From positions 5,711-69,710 of the forward strand of contig NZ_JBNAFR010000015.1 of NCBI RefSeq assembly GCF_049800775.1: 64,000 bases of DNA. The letters are read 5' to 3'. The position numbers were made by a program, and so were the translations under genes. A model generated the notes under the pieces. The model was not told the DNA's origin. It saw nothing but the letters and a program-made list of their open reading frames with translations, and did no database searches. Positions 8,028 to 16,417 of this stretch are shown here, in pieces (position 1 is the stretch's first letter; the number at the start of each line of letters is the position of its first letter). This stretch comes from Dinoroseobacter sp049800775 (GTDB lineage: Bacteria; Pseudomonadota; Alphaproteobacteria; Rhodobacterales; Rhodobacteraceae).

Positions 8028-8747
8028 CTATCGACGCAAGAAGGCGCGGGCTTCGGGTTCATCCCCGCGCTGCTCGGCCATGGCCTCTTCGACGACCACC
8101 ACCGCCTCGGTGCGGTTGCGCGCGCCCAGCCGCCGCAAGAGCGCGGTGATATGCGCCTTCACAGTGGCCTCGGCAAGCGACAGCTCATAGGCGATTTCCT
8201 TGTTCGGCTTGCCTTTGCAGATAAGGCGCATGATGCGCTGTTGCTGCGGGGTGAGCTCGGCGAGCTTCGGGTGGTCGAACTCGGCGGCGAGACCTTCGGT
8301 ATCCTCGGTCTCGGCCTTGCGGAAATCCTTGGGCACATAGGTGCGCCCGGCGGCAATCTTGGCCAGCACCGAGCGGAGCTGCGAAGCGGAAGTGTCCTTG
8401 GGCAGAAACCCCGCGGCCCCCTCGCTCAGCAGGGATTGGACCAGCTCGACCGAGGCCAGGGACGAGATCACAAGGATGCGCGAGTTCGGCAGGCGATTGC
8501 GCAGGGTCTTGAACCCCGAAACACCGGTCACGTCCGGCAGCTTGAGGTCGAACATCACGAGATCAGGGTCAAATCCCTGCTCCGCAGTCTCCAGCGCCGC
8601 ATTCAGGGTCTGCGCCTTGCGGATATCACAGCCCGCGAACATCATCTCAAGCGCGGATTCGAGCGCATCGCTATAGAGCGGATGGTCATCCACGATAAGG
8701 ATCGATGACACAGGTCGGGCTTCGATCGCCGAACGTAGCGTTTGCAT
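8028..8747 (-). CDS. LuxR/NarL-type response regulator (FlhR/ErbR-like)
   Basis: 239 residues. The receiver domain has the acidic pair D20/D21, phospho-acceptor D67 (MFDLKLPD) and K in LPKDTSA. A linker leads to a LuxR helix-turn-helix (about 165-225: LTPQQQRIMRLI, NKEIAYELSLAEATVKAH). It should bind DNA as a dimer after phosphorylation by the hybrid kinase two genes downstream. The start at 8747 has a GGAGGAAAAC ribosome site and is the first gene of the three-gene signalling operon; its promoter lies in 8748-8869. Family context suggests control of methanol/formaldehyde oxidation genes, like FlhR in Paracoccus or ErbR/AgmR in Pseudomonas. Confidence 0.9.
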   Translation of the reverse strand: MQTLRSAIEARPVSSILIVDDHPLYSDALESALEMMFAGCDIRKAQTLNAALETAEQGFDPDLVMFDLKLPDVTGVSGFKTLRNRLPNSRILVISSLASVELVQSLLSEGAAGFLPKDTSASQLRSVLAKIAAGRTYVPKDFRKAETEDTEGLAAEFDHPKLAELTPQQQRIMRLICKGKPNKEIAYELSLAEATVKAHITALLRRLGARNRTEAVVVVEEAMAEQRGDEPEARAFLRR

Positions 8748-8869
8748 GTTTTCCTCCCCCGGGACTCAACCCTACCTAGAAATCAAATCATTTCAACGGT
8801 GCCGCGTCATCGGACCGTGTCGGAACGGTCTGTCGAAGGGGACATCCCCCTGCGATGGCCCGCGCGGCC

Positions 8870-10069
8870 TCATGGTTTTTCGGCCAGAAAAGACCGCGCG
8901 AAGGCCGTCAGATCCGGGGCCGTGGCGCGCGGGTCGAACACCGCCTGATCCAAGCCACGCAGCAGGGCAAGCCGGGCCTCGGACGGCCCGTCCCGATCCA
9001 CGATCCGCCGGGCCATCCTGCGACTTTGCGCGACCTCACCGGCCCGCGCGGCCCGGCGCATCCCCCGCGCAAGAGGGTCGAACAGGGCAAACCGGTGCAG
9101 GGCCGACAGCCCCCGAAACGCACGCCCCAGAAGCGCCCAACCGGCCCCGCCCAGAAAGACCACCGCCGCCAGAAGGCCAACGGGCCACCCCGGCAAGCTG
9201 GCCTGTACCAGCGCTGCAGGCGCTTGTGAGGTCTCAGGCGCCTCCGGGGTCACGGTGCCGAAGGCCACCCGTTGCGCCGAAATCGTGACCGACCGATCCT
9301 CGCGGTTGTCCGTGTCGAAATAGCGAAAGGTCAACGGCTCGACGATGGTCGAGGTGTCATTGCCGGGCCGGATCGTCCAGCGCCAGAACGCATAGGAAAT
9401 CGGCCCATGGGGTGAGAGCTCGACAAAGCGTTTCTCCGGATGGGGAAAGATCATCGCCGAGGGCGAGGTCAGATCGGGCATCGGGGGGATCATCTCGGGC
9501 GTCACTCCCAGCGCCTCGACCCGCACGATGCGCAAGACCCCCTCGCCCGGGGCGAGCTGATCCGGCGCGTTCGACCAATTGTCCGACACCTGCAGCGTCT
9601 TGACCGGGAACCACCAGTCCGCGCCCTGCGTCGCGGGCGCCGGGGCTACCTCGATCGTCACCGGCGCGGTCTCGATCCGATGCTCGAACCATTCATCCGC
9701 CTCATCCGTCAGGGTCAGCTTGTGGGTGAAGGCGCCGATTGTCAGACGGCCCGCCCGGTCCGGATAGACCGCCATGCGCCGGGTAAAGGTCTTGACCTTG
9801 GCACCGTTCAGACGCTCTTCCCGCCAGGTATCCGCACCAAGCTGCGTCCAGCTGAACCCTTCGAAATCCGGCTGCACGATCTCTTCGCGGGTGATGTGCC
9901 GCCGATAGATCCCCCGGAGCGTGATCAGCACCATCTCCCGTTCCATGGGCATATAATCGGTCTCTTCGAGCTCGACCCAGATTTCCAGCTCCTCGGGCAG
10001 GACCTGACTGGATTGTGCCGCGGCAAGCCCCGGTACGAGCAGGAGCAGACACAGGAACAGGGCCTTCAT
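8870..10069 (-). CDS. batD-like: BatD-like membrane protein, last gene of the MoxR operon
   Basis: 399 residues. A signal peptide (1-18, cleavage AAA-QS) is followed by a beta-rich extracytoplasmic region (20-280) typical of BatD proteins, one transmembrane helix (about 293-315, GWPVGLLAAVVFLGG), and an arginine-rich cytoplasmic tail. It overlaps the TPR gene by 4 bp. BatD proteins form part of the MoxR-associated membrane chaperone complex with VWA and TPR partners. Here the context suggests assembly or metal loading of a periplasmic quinoprotein, as for the Mxa accessory proteins; a general stress role is the alternative. Confidence 0.82.
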   Translation of the reverse strand: MKALFLCLLLLVPGLAAAQSSQVLPEELEIWVELEETDYMPMEREMVLITLRGIYRRHITREEIVQPDFEGFSWTQLGADTWREERLNGAKVKTFTRRMAVYPDRAGRLTIGAFTHKLTLTDEADEWFEHRIETAPVTIEVAPAPATQGADWWFPVKTLQVSDNWSNAPDQLAPGEGVLRIVRVEALGVTPEMIPPMPDLTSPSAMIFPHPEKRFVELSPHGPISYAFWRWTIRPGNDTSTIVEPLTFRYFDTDNREDRSVTISAQRVAFGTVTPEAPETSQAPAALVQASLPGWPVGLLAAVVFLGGAGWALLGRAFRGLSALHRFALFDPLARGMRRAARAGEVAQSRRMARRIVDRDGPSEARLALLRGLDQAVFDPRATAPDLTAFARSFLAEKP

Positions 10070-10740
10070 CGCGGATCCTCCGCCTTGGGGGGCGAGAGGC
10101 CGAGCTTCTGGCGCCGTTTGAATTCCGCCGAGATCCGCGCGGCGAGATACTCGCCCGGCACATCGCTGAGCTGCTCCAGCCAGCGTTCATCGGCAATCAT
10201 GAACTTGTCGTCAAAGACCCGCCGCACCCCGAGACGGCCCCGGCTGTCGAGCTCGGCCAGACCCAGCATGGTGTTGGAGTTCGTCACCTCGCTGCCCGTG
10301 CCCGCCGCGCGAGCATCGCCGCGCGCCACGAAGCTGTCCTCCTGCGGCCCCTCCTTGCGCTCGGGGAAGAGCCCCAGCGCCTCGGGGTCGATGCCCAGCC
10401 CTGCGTAATAGGCCGCGACCACATCGAAGTTTGCCCGCGCATCCGGGTCGCCCCGCGCATCGGCCAGATCGAAAGCTTCCAGCGCGGCGGCATGCTGCCC
10501 GCGATGGGCCTCGGCATTGCCCAGATTGTAGAAGGCGCGCGCCTCGGCAAAGAGCCCGGCGGCGGCGTCATAGTCCCCCGCCCTGTAGTGCGCGACCCCC
10601 TGCCATTCGACATCCGCGAAGAACGGCGCGGCCAGACCCGGCATCCCCAGCGCCAGAAGGACCCGGCCATAGGGCGCGCCCCCACCGAGCAGCGCCGCAA
10701 GCACGAAGGCCAGGGCAGCGACAATGGCCAGCGCCTTCAT
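10066..10740 (-). CDS. TPR-repeat protein of the MoxR operon (BatC/MxaK-like)
   Basis: 224 residues with an N-terminal hydrophobic segment (signal anchor, about 3-20) and a short TPR array (about 45-110: GVAHYRAGDYDAAAGLF, FYNLGNAEAHRGQHAAALEAF). The C-terminal half is polar and lacks a known domain. It overlaps both neighbours by 4 bp. TPR proteins in MoxR-VWA operons scaffold the VWA proteins at the membrane; MxaK occupies this role in methanol dehydrogenase clusters, although similarity here is by architecture rather than sequence. Confidence 0.8.
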   Translation of the reverse strand: MKALAIVAALAFVLAALLGGGAPYGRVLLALGMPGLAAPFFADVEWQGVAHYRAGDYDAAAGLFAEARAFYNLGNAEAHRGQHAAALEAFDLADARGDPDARANFDVVAAYYAGLGIDPEALGLFPERKEGPQEDSFVARGDARAAGTGSEVTNSNTMLGLAELDSRGRLGVRRVFDDKFMIADERWLEQLSDVPGEYLAARISAEFKRRQKLGLSPPKAEDPR

Positions 10741-11636
10741 GCGGCCCCCTTTCGGAACAGCAGCAGCAGCGGTATCAGCGCCAGCGCGAGAAGATACCGG
10801 CCCATGTCCTTCCAGAAAAGCAGCGGGTAATCCTGCGCCTCCAGCCGGGTGCGGGCATCCTCCTGAACCCAGTCCGAAAAGGCGTCGGTCTGCTCCAGCG
10901 TGAAAACAGCACCCTGCCCCGCCGCCGCATGGGTGGCAAAGCCCGGGCGCGGCTCCAGCAGCGAGACCAGCGACAGCCGCGCGCCCTGTGCAGCGATCTC
11001 TCCGGCAGCCCGGAGAGAGGCGGGGCCAAGCCCGTCGCCATCGGTAAAGAGGACCACATCCCCTGCGATCACCTCTGCATCGGCCAGCAGTTGCGCGGCG
11101 AGGGCAAGGGCGCGTTCCGGGCGCGAGCCGCCATCGGGCACCGTCTCGGCGCTCAGCAGTGACAGGGTCTGCCCGAGCTGCAGGTGATCGCCGGTCATGT
11201 CCGTCGCCACATAGGCATCACCGCCATAGACGATCAGCCCCCCGGGCCGCGTGCCCAGAGCGGCCAGTCCGAACCGACCCATGGTCAGCATCTGTGGCCA
11301 GCGCGCATCCTCTGTGACGCTGGCCGAGGCATCGACCACGAAAAGCACCCCGTCGAGATTGCGATAGGACAGGGTCTCACGCCGCTCGATAGCCGGTCCC
11401 GAGAGCGCCAGAAGGATCACCGCCAGCGTGGTCAGAAGCGCCCAGAGCGGCGCGCGACTGCTTTGGCTATCGACGCGGCCCAAGGCGGCCATGGCCCTGA
11501 GAAGCGCGGGATCCACCGCCCGCTGCCAATCGCCGAGACCGCCACGGCGGCGCAGCACCCACCAGCCGAACCCGGCCAGTGCGAAAAGCGCCAGCAGCCA
11601 GACAGGCCGCAAGAGGGTCACGTCGAGCCCGGTCAT
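10737..11636 (-). CDS. VWA-domain membrane protein (BatB/MxaL-like)
   Basis: 299 residues. Two N-terminal membrane segments (about 10-27 and 63-80), a von Willebrand A domain (about 95-230) with a MIDAS start DASAS and a later TDGDG motif, and a C-terminal membrane helix (ALALIPLLLLF). It binds a divalent metal through the MIDAS and is expected to face the periplasm or cytoplasm at the membrane. It overlaps its neighbours by ATGA. With the next VWA protein it forms the BatA/BatB (or MxaC/MxaL) pair. Confidence 0.85.
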   Translation of the reverse strand: MTGLDVTLLRPVWLLALFALAGFGWWVLRRRGGLGDWQRAVDPALLRAMAALGRVDSQSSRAPLWALLTTLAVILLALSGPAIERRETLSYRNLDGVLFVVDASASVTEDARWPQMLTMGRFGLAALGTRPGGLIVYGGDAYVATDMTGDHLQLGQTLSLLSAETVPDGGSRPERALALAAQLLADAEVIAGDVVLFTDGDGLGPASLRAAGEIAAQGARLSLVSLLEPRPGFATHAAAGQGAVFTLEQTDAFSDWVQEDARTRLEAQDYPLLFWKDMGRYLLALALIPLLLLFRKGAA

Positions 11637-12595
11637 GACAGCTCCCGCCAGCCGAACCAGACCCCGATCATCGCGGCCAGTGTCGCGGGCCAGACCCAGT
11701 ATTCGCGATAGATCTCGGCGGCGAGCCCCTCGCTATCGGTCGCCTCGAGACGATCCAGCGCCTCGGTCACGGCCAGCAGGTCCTCGGTGGTGCGCACCCG
11801 GAAGCTTTCCCCGCCCGAGATTTGCGCAATGGCACGCAAGGTGGCGGCGTCGACCACGCCGCGCTCTCCGACCTCGGCCGTGGTCAGGTCCTTGGGCCCC
11901 AGCGCAATCGTGTGCACCCGCACCCCGCGACGGGCGGCCAGTTCGGCGACACCGCGCGGATTGGTGGCCCCGGCATTGTTGATCCCGTCCGAGAGCAGGA
12001 TGACCACCCGGCTTTCCGCCTCGCTGGTCGCCAGACGTTTGAGCGCGAGGCCGAGCCCATCCGAGATGTTCGTGGCCCGCCCCGAGATGCCGATCGTCGC
12101 TTCCTCGATCCGGCGTGCAACGGAGTCCGTGTCAAAGGTGAAGGGGGCTGCGAAATAGGCCTCGGACCCGAACACAACCAGTGCCACCCGGTCCCCGGCC
12201 CGGCGGCGGGCGAAATCCGCCCCCACGGTGGTCACGGCCTCCAGCCGCGTGACGGGCCGGTCGCCCAGATGGAAATCGTCCCGCACCATGGATCCGGACA
12301 GGTCCAGCACGATGGCCAGATCCCGTCCCGAGACCTTGAGCGCCGAGACCGGGGCCAGATCCCGCGGTCCGGAGATCGCCAACAGCACCAGCGCCCAGAT
12401 CAGCCAGAGGGCCATGCTGCGCCGGTTCACCAGCTGCGCGCCCCCCTTGGGCCGCCCCGCCGCGACCAGAGCATCGCCGATGCGCTCGGGCACGTGGATG
12501 GCGCTGCCGGTCACCTGCCCCGCCCGTGCCACACGCAGCGCCAGAAGCGGCAGCGGCAGGAGCAAAAGGATCCAGGGGTCGGCAAGATCAAACAA
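11633..12595 (-). CDS. VWA-domain membrane protein (BatA/MxaC-like)
   Basis: 320 residues from a TTG start at 12595, which has GAGGTGG upstream and overlaps the stop of the previous gene by 8 bp; ATG codons further upstream would lie deep inside the DUF4381 frame and give an implausible N-terminus. Layout: membrane helix (about 8-22, ILLLLPLPLLAL), second helix (about 60-75), a VWA domain with an intact MIDAS (DLSGSM, then SDGINN), and a C-terminal helix (about 297-315). The 4-bp overlap with the next gene continues the chain. Confidence 0.85.
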   Translation of the reverse strand: MFDLADPWILLLLPLPLLALRVARAGQVTGSAIHVPERIGDALVAAGRPKGGAQLVNRRSMALWLIWALVLLAISGPRDLAPVSALKVSGRDLAIVLDLSGSMVRDDFHLGDRPVTRLEAVTTVGADFARRRAGDRVALVVFGSEAYFAAPFTFDTDSVARRIEEATIGISGRATNISDGLGLALKRLATSEAESRVVILLSDGINNAGATNPRGVAELAARRGVRVHTIALGPKDLTTAEVGERGVVDAATLRAIAQISGGESFRVRTTEDLLAVTEALDRLEATDSEGLAAEIYREYWVWPATLAAMIGVWFGWRELS

Positions 12596-12959
12596 GGCGC
12601 GCCACCTCGCTTTCGAGACTGCCGAGGGGCAGGCCACCGTCAGGCGCATAGAGCGTGCCGCGCAGTTCGGCATAGCGGTCGGGCGCATGCTCGCGGATCA
12701 GGTGCAACAGGGCGACGCGGCGCGCGTCCTCAGGCAGGGTCTGGAGCGTCGCGATCCGGTCCTGCAGCGATCTGGATGCGGGGCGGGGCCGCCGTACCGT
12801 CAGGGCCCGGAGACCTGCCGCCAGCACCAGCGCCGCGAGGGCCGCCAGCCCCACCGCCACGCACAGCTCGGCCAGGGAACCGCCGGGTGCGAGGGCTGGC
12901 AAGTGGATGTCCCGCAGGCTGGCCAGCATGGCCTCTTCGCTGAGAGCGCGGTCGCTCAT
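12588..12959 (-). CDS. DUF4381 small membrane protein of the MoxR operon
   Basis: 123 residues: a short N-terminal region rich in leucine/proline (LRDIHLPALAPG), one transmembrane helix (about 30-55, LAALAALVLAAGL) and a basic cytoplasmic domain (about 60-120) with conserved-looking LHLIREHAPDRYAELRGTLY. This fits DUF4381, regularly encoded between DUF58 and VWA genes in MoxR operons, and sits where mxaA lies in mxa clusters but is much shorter. It overlaps both neighbours. Confidence 0.82.
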   Translation of the reverse strand: MSDRALSEEAMLASLRDIHLPALAPGGSLAELCVAVGLAALAALVLAAGLRALTVRRPRPASRSLQDRIATLQTLPEDARRVALLHLIREHAPDRYAELRGTLYAPDGGLPLGSLESEVARLV

Positions 12960-13864
12960 GCCGCGCGCTCCGCCGGGAAGGCCGCCGCGATACGTCGTGC
13001 GGTCGCCTCGATCTCGGCCCCGGCATCCAGCACGAGCGCGCTATGCCCGGCCACCGTCTGGACCGGCGCGGCGGTGCTGTCTTTCGCCTCTGCGCCCCCG
13101 CCCAAAGCAACGCGCAGGCGTTGCCCATCCCGGGTGACGATCGGATAGACACCCCGGGGCAGGTCCTGCCCGTCGCGGATCATGACAAGCCGGGGCACCC
13201 GGCGCCGCGCCAAGGCGTTCAGTCGATCCGCCAGTCCCGGGCCAGGCACATCAAAGCCCGACGCGATCACGATCTCGCTGCCCGAGGGGACGAGACGATC
13301 CGCCCGCGACAGGGCCGCATCCAGGGACGGGTCGCCGCCCTGCCCCGCCGCCATATCGGCAAGCGCGGCCTCATGGGCCCGCACAAGACCGCCAATCACA
13401 TTCAGCATCCCGCGCACGCGCCCGGCGGGCGGCACCACGACCGGAGCCCCCTGCCCCAGTGCCATCATGCCCACGCGTCCACCGCTTTCGATCACGTTCC
13501 AGCCGATCAGGACCAGCGCCTCCGCCGCCGCGACCGAGCGAAAGGCCCGGCGCACACCCCAGAGCATGGCGGGTCGGAAATCAGCCACCAGAAGGGTGAC
13601 CCGATCACGCTCTTCCTGAAACTCGCGGATATGCAGACGCCCCGTGCGCGCGGTGGTGCCCCGGTCCAGATGACGGATGTCATCCCCGGCCACGTATTCG
13701 CGCATATCCGCCACTTCGAGCCCATGCCCCTTGCGCCGTGTCGCAAAGCCGCCGGGAAGCGCGGCAAGAACCGGCGGAGTCTCTGCCGACAGGACCCTTC
13801 GGCGCAGGGCGATCAAGGGGTCCGCCCGCAGCGCGATCCCCGGCGCAGAAAGCGCCTCGCTCAC
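12956..13864 (-). CDS. DUF58 protein of the MoxR operon (MxaS-like)
   Basis: 302 residues with the DUF58 signature (GHGLEVADMREYVAGDDIRHLDR, about 48-70; then a VWA-like core LLVADFRPAM). No membrane helix is evident, unlike many DUF58 proteins, so it is likely cytoplasmic or membrane-associated. MxaS in methanol dehydrogenase clusters belongs to this family and pairs with the MoxR ATPase. It overlaps the moxR stop and the DUF4381 start by 4 bp. Confidence 0.87.
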   Translation of the reverse strand: MSEALSAPGIALRADPLIALRRRVLSAETPPVLAALPGGFATRRKGHGLEVADMREYVAGDDIRHLDRGTTARTGRLHIREFQEERDRVTLLVADFRPAMLWGVRRAFRSVAAAEALVLIGWNVIESGGRVGMMALGQGAPVVVPPAGRVRGMLNVIGGLVRAHEAALADMAAGQGGDPSLDAALSRADRLVPSGSEIVIASGFDVPGPGLADRLNALARRRVPRLVMIRDGQDLPRGVYPIVTRDGQRLRVALGGGAEAKDSTAAPVQTVAGHSALVLDAGAEIEATARRIAAAFPAERAA

Positions 13865-14817
13865 AGCGGCTCGACCGCGGCGAGGATGTCGCGCACCACA
13901 TCCCGTGGCGTGCGCCCATCGGCCACCGCGCGCCAGCTCAGAACCATGCGATGGGCCAGCGCGTCACCGGCGAGCTCGGACACGTCCTCGGGAATGGCAT
14001 AGTCGCGCCCCTGCAGCAGCGCCCGCGCCCGTGCCGCTGCGGCCAGGGCGAGCGAGCCACGCGGGGAAACCGCATGTTCCACATCCGCCGCCAGAGGCCC
14101 TTCGCGCGTGGCCATGACCAGCCGAACGATATAGTCGCGCAACTCCGGGGCCAGATGGATCGCCCGCACCTCGGCCCGGGCGGCGTTCAACGCCTCAAGC
14201 GACAGCGATTGCGCCGGGGCCGCGCCCGTCTGGGTTTCGGCCTCGACCAGATCGAGGATCTGCCGCTCGGTCTCAAGCCCCGGCAGGTCGAGCACGATAT
14301 GCAGCAAGAACCGGTCAAGCTGCGCCTCGGGCAAGGGAAAGGTGCCGTCATGCTCGATCGGGTTCTGGGTGGCGACCACCAGAAAGGGCTCGGGCAAGGG
14401 ATGGGTCTCGACACCTGCGGTCACCTGATGCTCGGCCATCGCCTCGAGCAGGGCCGATTGCACCTTGGGCGGGGCGCGGTTGATCTCATCCACCAGAACA
14501 AGGTTGTTGAACACCGGACCGCGCACGAACTCGAACACGCCGTCCTGAGGTTTGTAGACCGGGGTGCCGGTCACATCCGAAGGCATGAGATCAGGCGTAC
14601 ACTGAATGCGGGCAAAACTGCCCTCCACGGCATCCGACAGCCATTTGACCGCGCGGGTCTTGGCCAGCCCAGGCGCACCTTCGATCAGAAGATGACCATC
14701 GGCCAGCAGAGCCACCAGCAAACGTTCGATCAGGCTCTCATGGCCCACAAGACCAGCTGCAAGTTGTGCGCTCAGCGCCGCAACACCCGCATCGCGGGGG
14801 GTCGGTCTTGTATCCAT
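13861..14817 (-). CDS. moxR: MoxR-family AAA+ ATPase
   Basis: 318 residues. Walker A (EGAPGLAKT), Walker B (LVDEINRAPPK), sensor 1 (VVATQNP) and the C-terminal lid are all present. It is the first gene of a seven-gene operon (moxR, DUF58, DUF4381, two VWA, TPR, BatD) in which every junction overlaps. The ATG at 14817 has AGGAGGACAC upstream. MoxR proteins act as chaperones with VWA partners, for example in activating methanol dehydrogenase or other metalloenzymes. Placement beside formaldehyde dehydrogenase and PQQ genes supports a role for the XoxF-type enzyme, but the generic MoxR-Bat role is not excluded. Confidence 0.92.
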   Translation of the reverse strand: MDTRPTPRDAGVAALSAQLAAGLVGHESLIERLLVALLADGHLLIEGAPGLAKTRAVKWLSDAVEGSFARIQCTPDLMPSDVTGTPVYKPQDGVFEFVRGPVFNNLVLVDEINRAPPKVQSALLEAMAEHQVTAGVETHPLPEPFLVVATQNPIEHDGTFPLPEAQLDRFLLHIVLDLPGLETERQILDLVEAETQTGAAPAQSLSLEALNAARAEVRAIHLAPELRDYIVRLVMATREGPLAADVEHAVSPRGSLALAAAARARALLQGRDYAIPEDVSELAGDALAHRMVLSWRAVADGRTPRDVVRDILAAVEPL

Positions 14818-14922
14818 GTGTCCTCCTCATCGCCGTCTTTGCGGCGTACCCGCGAGGGTAGCCGAGGAGAGGGAGTCCGCAAACACCGCAGAAAGTCTTA
14901 ACTGGTGAAGGGGAGCCGGGGC

Positions 14923-15840
14923 CTAGATCTCGGGGCGTTGGCAACCCGGGGAGATGATCGCGGCAAAGCGCGGGTCCTGCATGGTGTGCTGCGCCTCGAT
15001 GAGCAGGCGGTCATATTCCAGATCGATATATTCAATGAAGGCCGGATCGACAGTCTGATCCACGGGCGCCTGCGCCACCGCATGGAGCATGAACACATCA
15101 AATGCGCAGAGCCCGGGAGGGTTTGAGTTCAGCAGCGCCCGCATGAAGGCCCGGGATTCCCAGTTCAACCGGTGCAGGTTTGTGGGCAGTTCCTGGAGTT
15201 TCGACTGAAACTCTGCCGCGCGGTCAAAGAGGATGATATCCATGCCGAAGCTAAAGGACTGGAACAGCTCTTCGATCAGGATCGACTTGTAAAAAAGTGC
15301 CTCGAGGGCGCCGACCCGTTCCAAGGCCGGTTGCTTGACCATGATATGGGTGCCGAGCCCCCTGCGTCCGAAAAAGGTCTGCGCCATCGCGGGGGAGGAC
15401 ACCGCGTAGGCGCGCCGCTTGGGCAAGCCCAACTGATAGGTCTGGTTCAGCCAGCCAAGATCGTTCGACAGATCACCATTGGGGGGATAGCCGGAATAGA
15501 GCCGCAAAACGACCGTTCGCCCCGCCCCGCAAGCCGTGGCACTGCGACCCGCATACCGCATGGTCAGCGGCTTGCCGAAAACATGATGCGCGAGGTCGCG
15601 AAAGGCGTTGATAATCTCGAGCGATGCGGGATGGGGCCTCTCCCCCACGAGACACAGGCTGGCACCGGCCAGATCGCGGCCGTTGATATGGACCGGGATC
15701 GACATGTCCCGACCCACCATGGTCGTGCGCAACTCGTAGTTCCAGCCACGCTTGGCCAGATCGACAAAGCTTGCACGGTCAGCATGGGCGACCGTGGCAA
15801 ACGCCACAGCGCATAAAACAGTCAGAAGCAGGGATCGCAT
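14923..15840 (-). CDS. secreted protein, possibly DUF2927-like
   Basis: 305 residues. Signal peptide 1-20 (LLLTVLCAVAFATVAHA-DR). The mature protein contains LIEELFQSFSFGMD, which resembles the EEL-Q segment of DUF2927 proteins, and cysteines in SLCLVGE, TACGAG, LCAFD and near the C-terminus (PGCQRPE). The start at 15840 has GGAGGCCCCCT upstream; the open frame continues to 16143 without a better site. It ends 105 bp before moxR, and two small hairpins (14830-14843 and 14846-14859) lie between them. It is a lone gene at the edge of the replication region; function unknown. Confidence 0.7.
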   Translation of the reverse strand: MRSLLLTVLCAVAFATVAHADRASFVDLAKRGWNYELRTTMVGRDMSIPVHINGRDLAGASLCLVGERPHPASLEIINAFRDLAHHVFGKPLTMRYAGRSATACGAGRTVVLRLYSGYPPNGDLSNDLGWLNQTYQLGLPKRRAYAVSSPAMAQTFFGRRGLGTHIMVKQPALERVGALEALFYKSILIEELFQSFSFGMDIILFDRAAEFQSKLQELPTNLHRLNWESRAFMRALLNSNPPGLCAFDVFMLHAVAQAPVDQTVDPAFIEYIDLEYDRLLIEAQHTMQDPRFAAIISPGCQRPEI

Positions 15841-16283
15841 AGGGGGCCTCCAATGCCCCGAACCTAGGGGGCTACCCCGCCCACGTCCAATTTTTCTGGA
15901 TGTTCTCCGGGACGCGTAGCCGCTGGATCCCGGTCTCTGCCCAAGAGATTCGCAGAAAACAGGGGCGTTTTCGTGATTTATGCGCGATCCTGGACTGGCG
16001 GGGTCAGTCGACCAGGCCGCCAGCCTCAAGCGAAGGCCCTTGAAAACAAGGTATTTCGGCGGGCAATGCAGGGCGCAGCCCTCAAAAACAAGAATATCTT
16101 GCCTTAGTCTTGTCTTTTGAGGATATACTGCTCCTAATACCAAGAGTACGCGGCGAAAGACCGTGCATTGGCAGGCACCCCGTCACGGGACAAATACAGG
16201 CCCCTGATATGCTTGCGTCACTTCAGTGTGTGTTCCGGTCTGCGGAGCATTTGTCACGCATAGAGGAGAAGACGACCCTTCAA

Positions 16284-16323
16284 ATGCCCGTGCCGAGCGG
16301 CGGCAACCACTCGGCACGGGCAT
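16284..16323. repeat. 14-bp perfect inverted repeat upstream of rep
   Basis: ATGCCCGTGCCGAG (16284-16297) pairs exactly with 16310-16323 around a 12-nt loop. There is no T-run on either strand, so it is not a standard terminator. It lies about 95 bp upstream of the rep start and could be a regulatory RNA hairpin or replication element. Confidence 0.7.
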
Positions 16324-16381
16324 GATCATAACCTAGCCGGCTATTCACATCTCATCTTCAAAATAGCCCGGCGAAACCCAA

Positions 16382-16405
16382 CCCGCAAGCAAATTGCATT
16401 GCGGG
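16382..16405. promoter_or_regulatory. extended dyad immediately upstream of rep
   Basis: CCCGCAA (16382-16388) and TTGCGGG (16399-16405) are perfect inverted arms, and the 10 nt between them contain a smaller dyad (GCAA-A-TTGC). It ends 12 bp before the rep ATG and just before its ribosome site. Position and symmetry fit an autoregulatory operator or a translation-control hairpin. Confidence 0.5.
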
Positions 16406-16417
16406 AATGAGGAAAAT

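Larger units (their letters stand above)
15841..16417. other. gene-free region upstream of rep: likely replication control region or origin
   Basis: 577 bp without a convincing gene, of visibly lower GC than its surroundings. It holds several short dyads: CCTTG-AAAA-CAAGG (about 16038-16051), CAAGA-ATA-TCTTG (about 16089-16101), a 14-bp hairpin (16284-16323), TAGCCGGCTA (about 16333-16342) and an extended dyad directly before rep (16382-16405). Two similar AT-rich stretches (around 16036-16057 and 16079-16100) look like imperfect direct repeats. I see no clear long iteron array or DnaA box, so an oriV assignment is inference from position. Confidence 0.45.
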
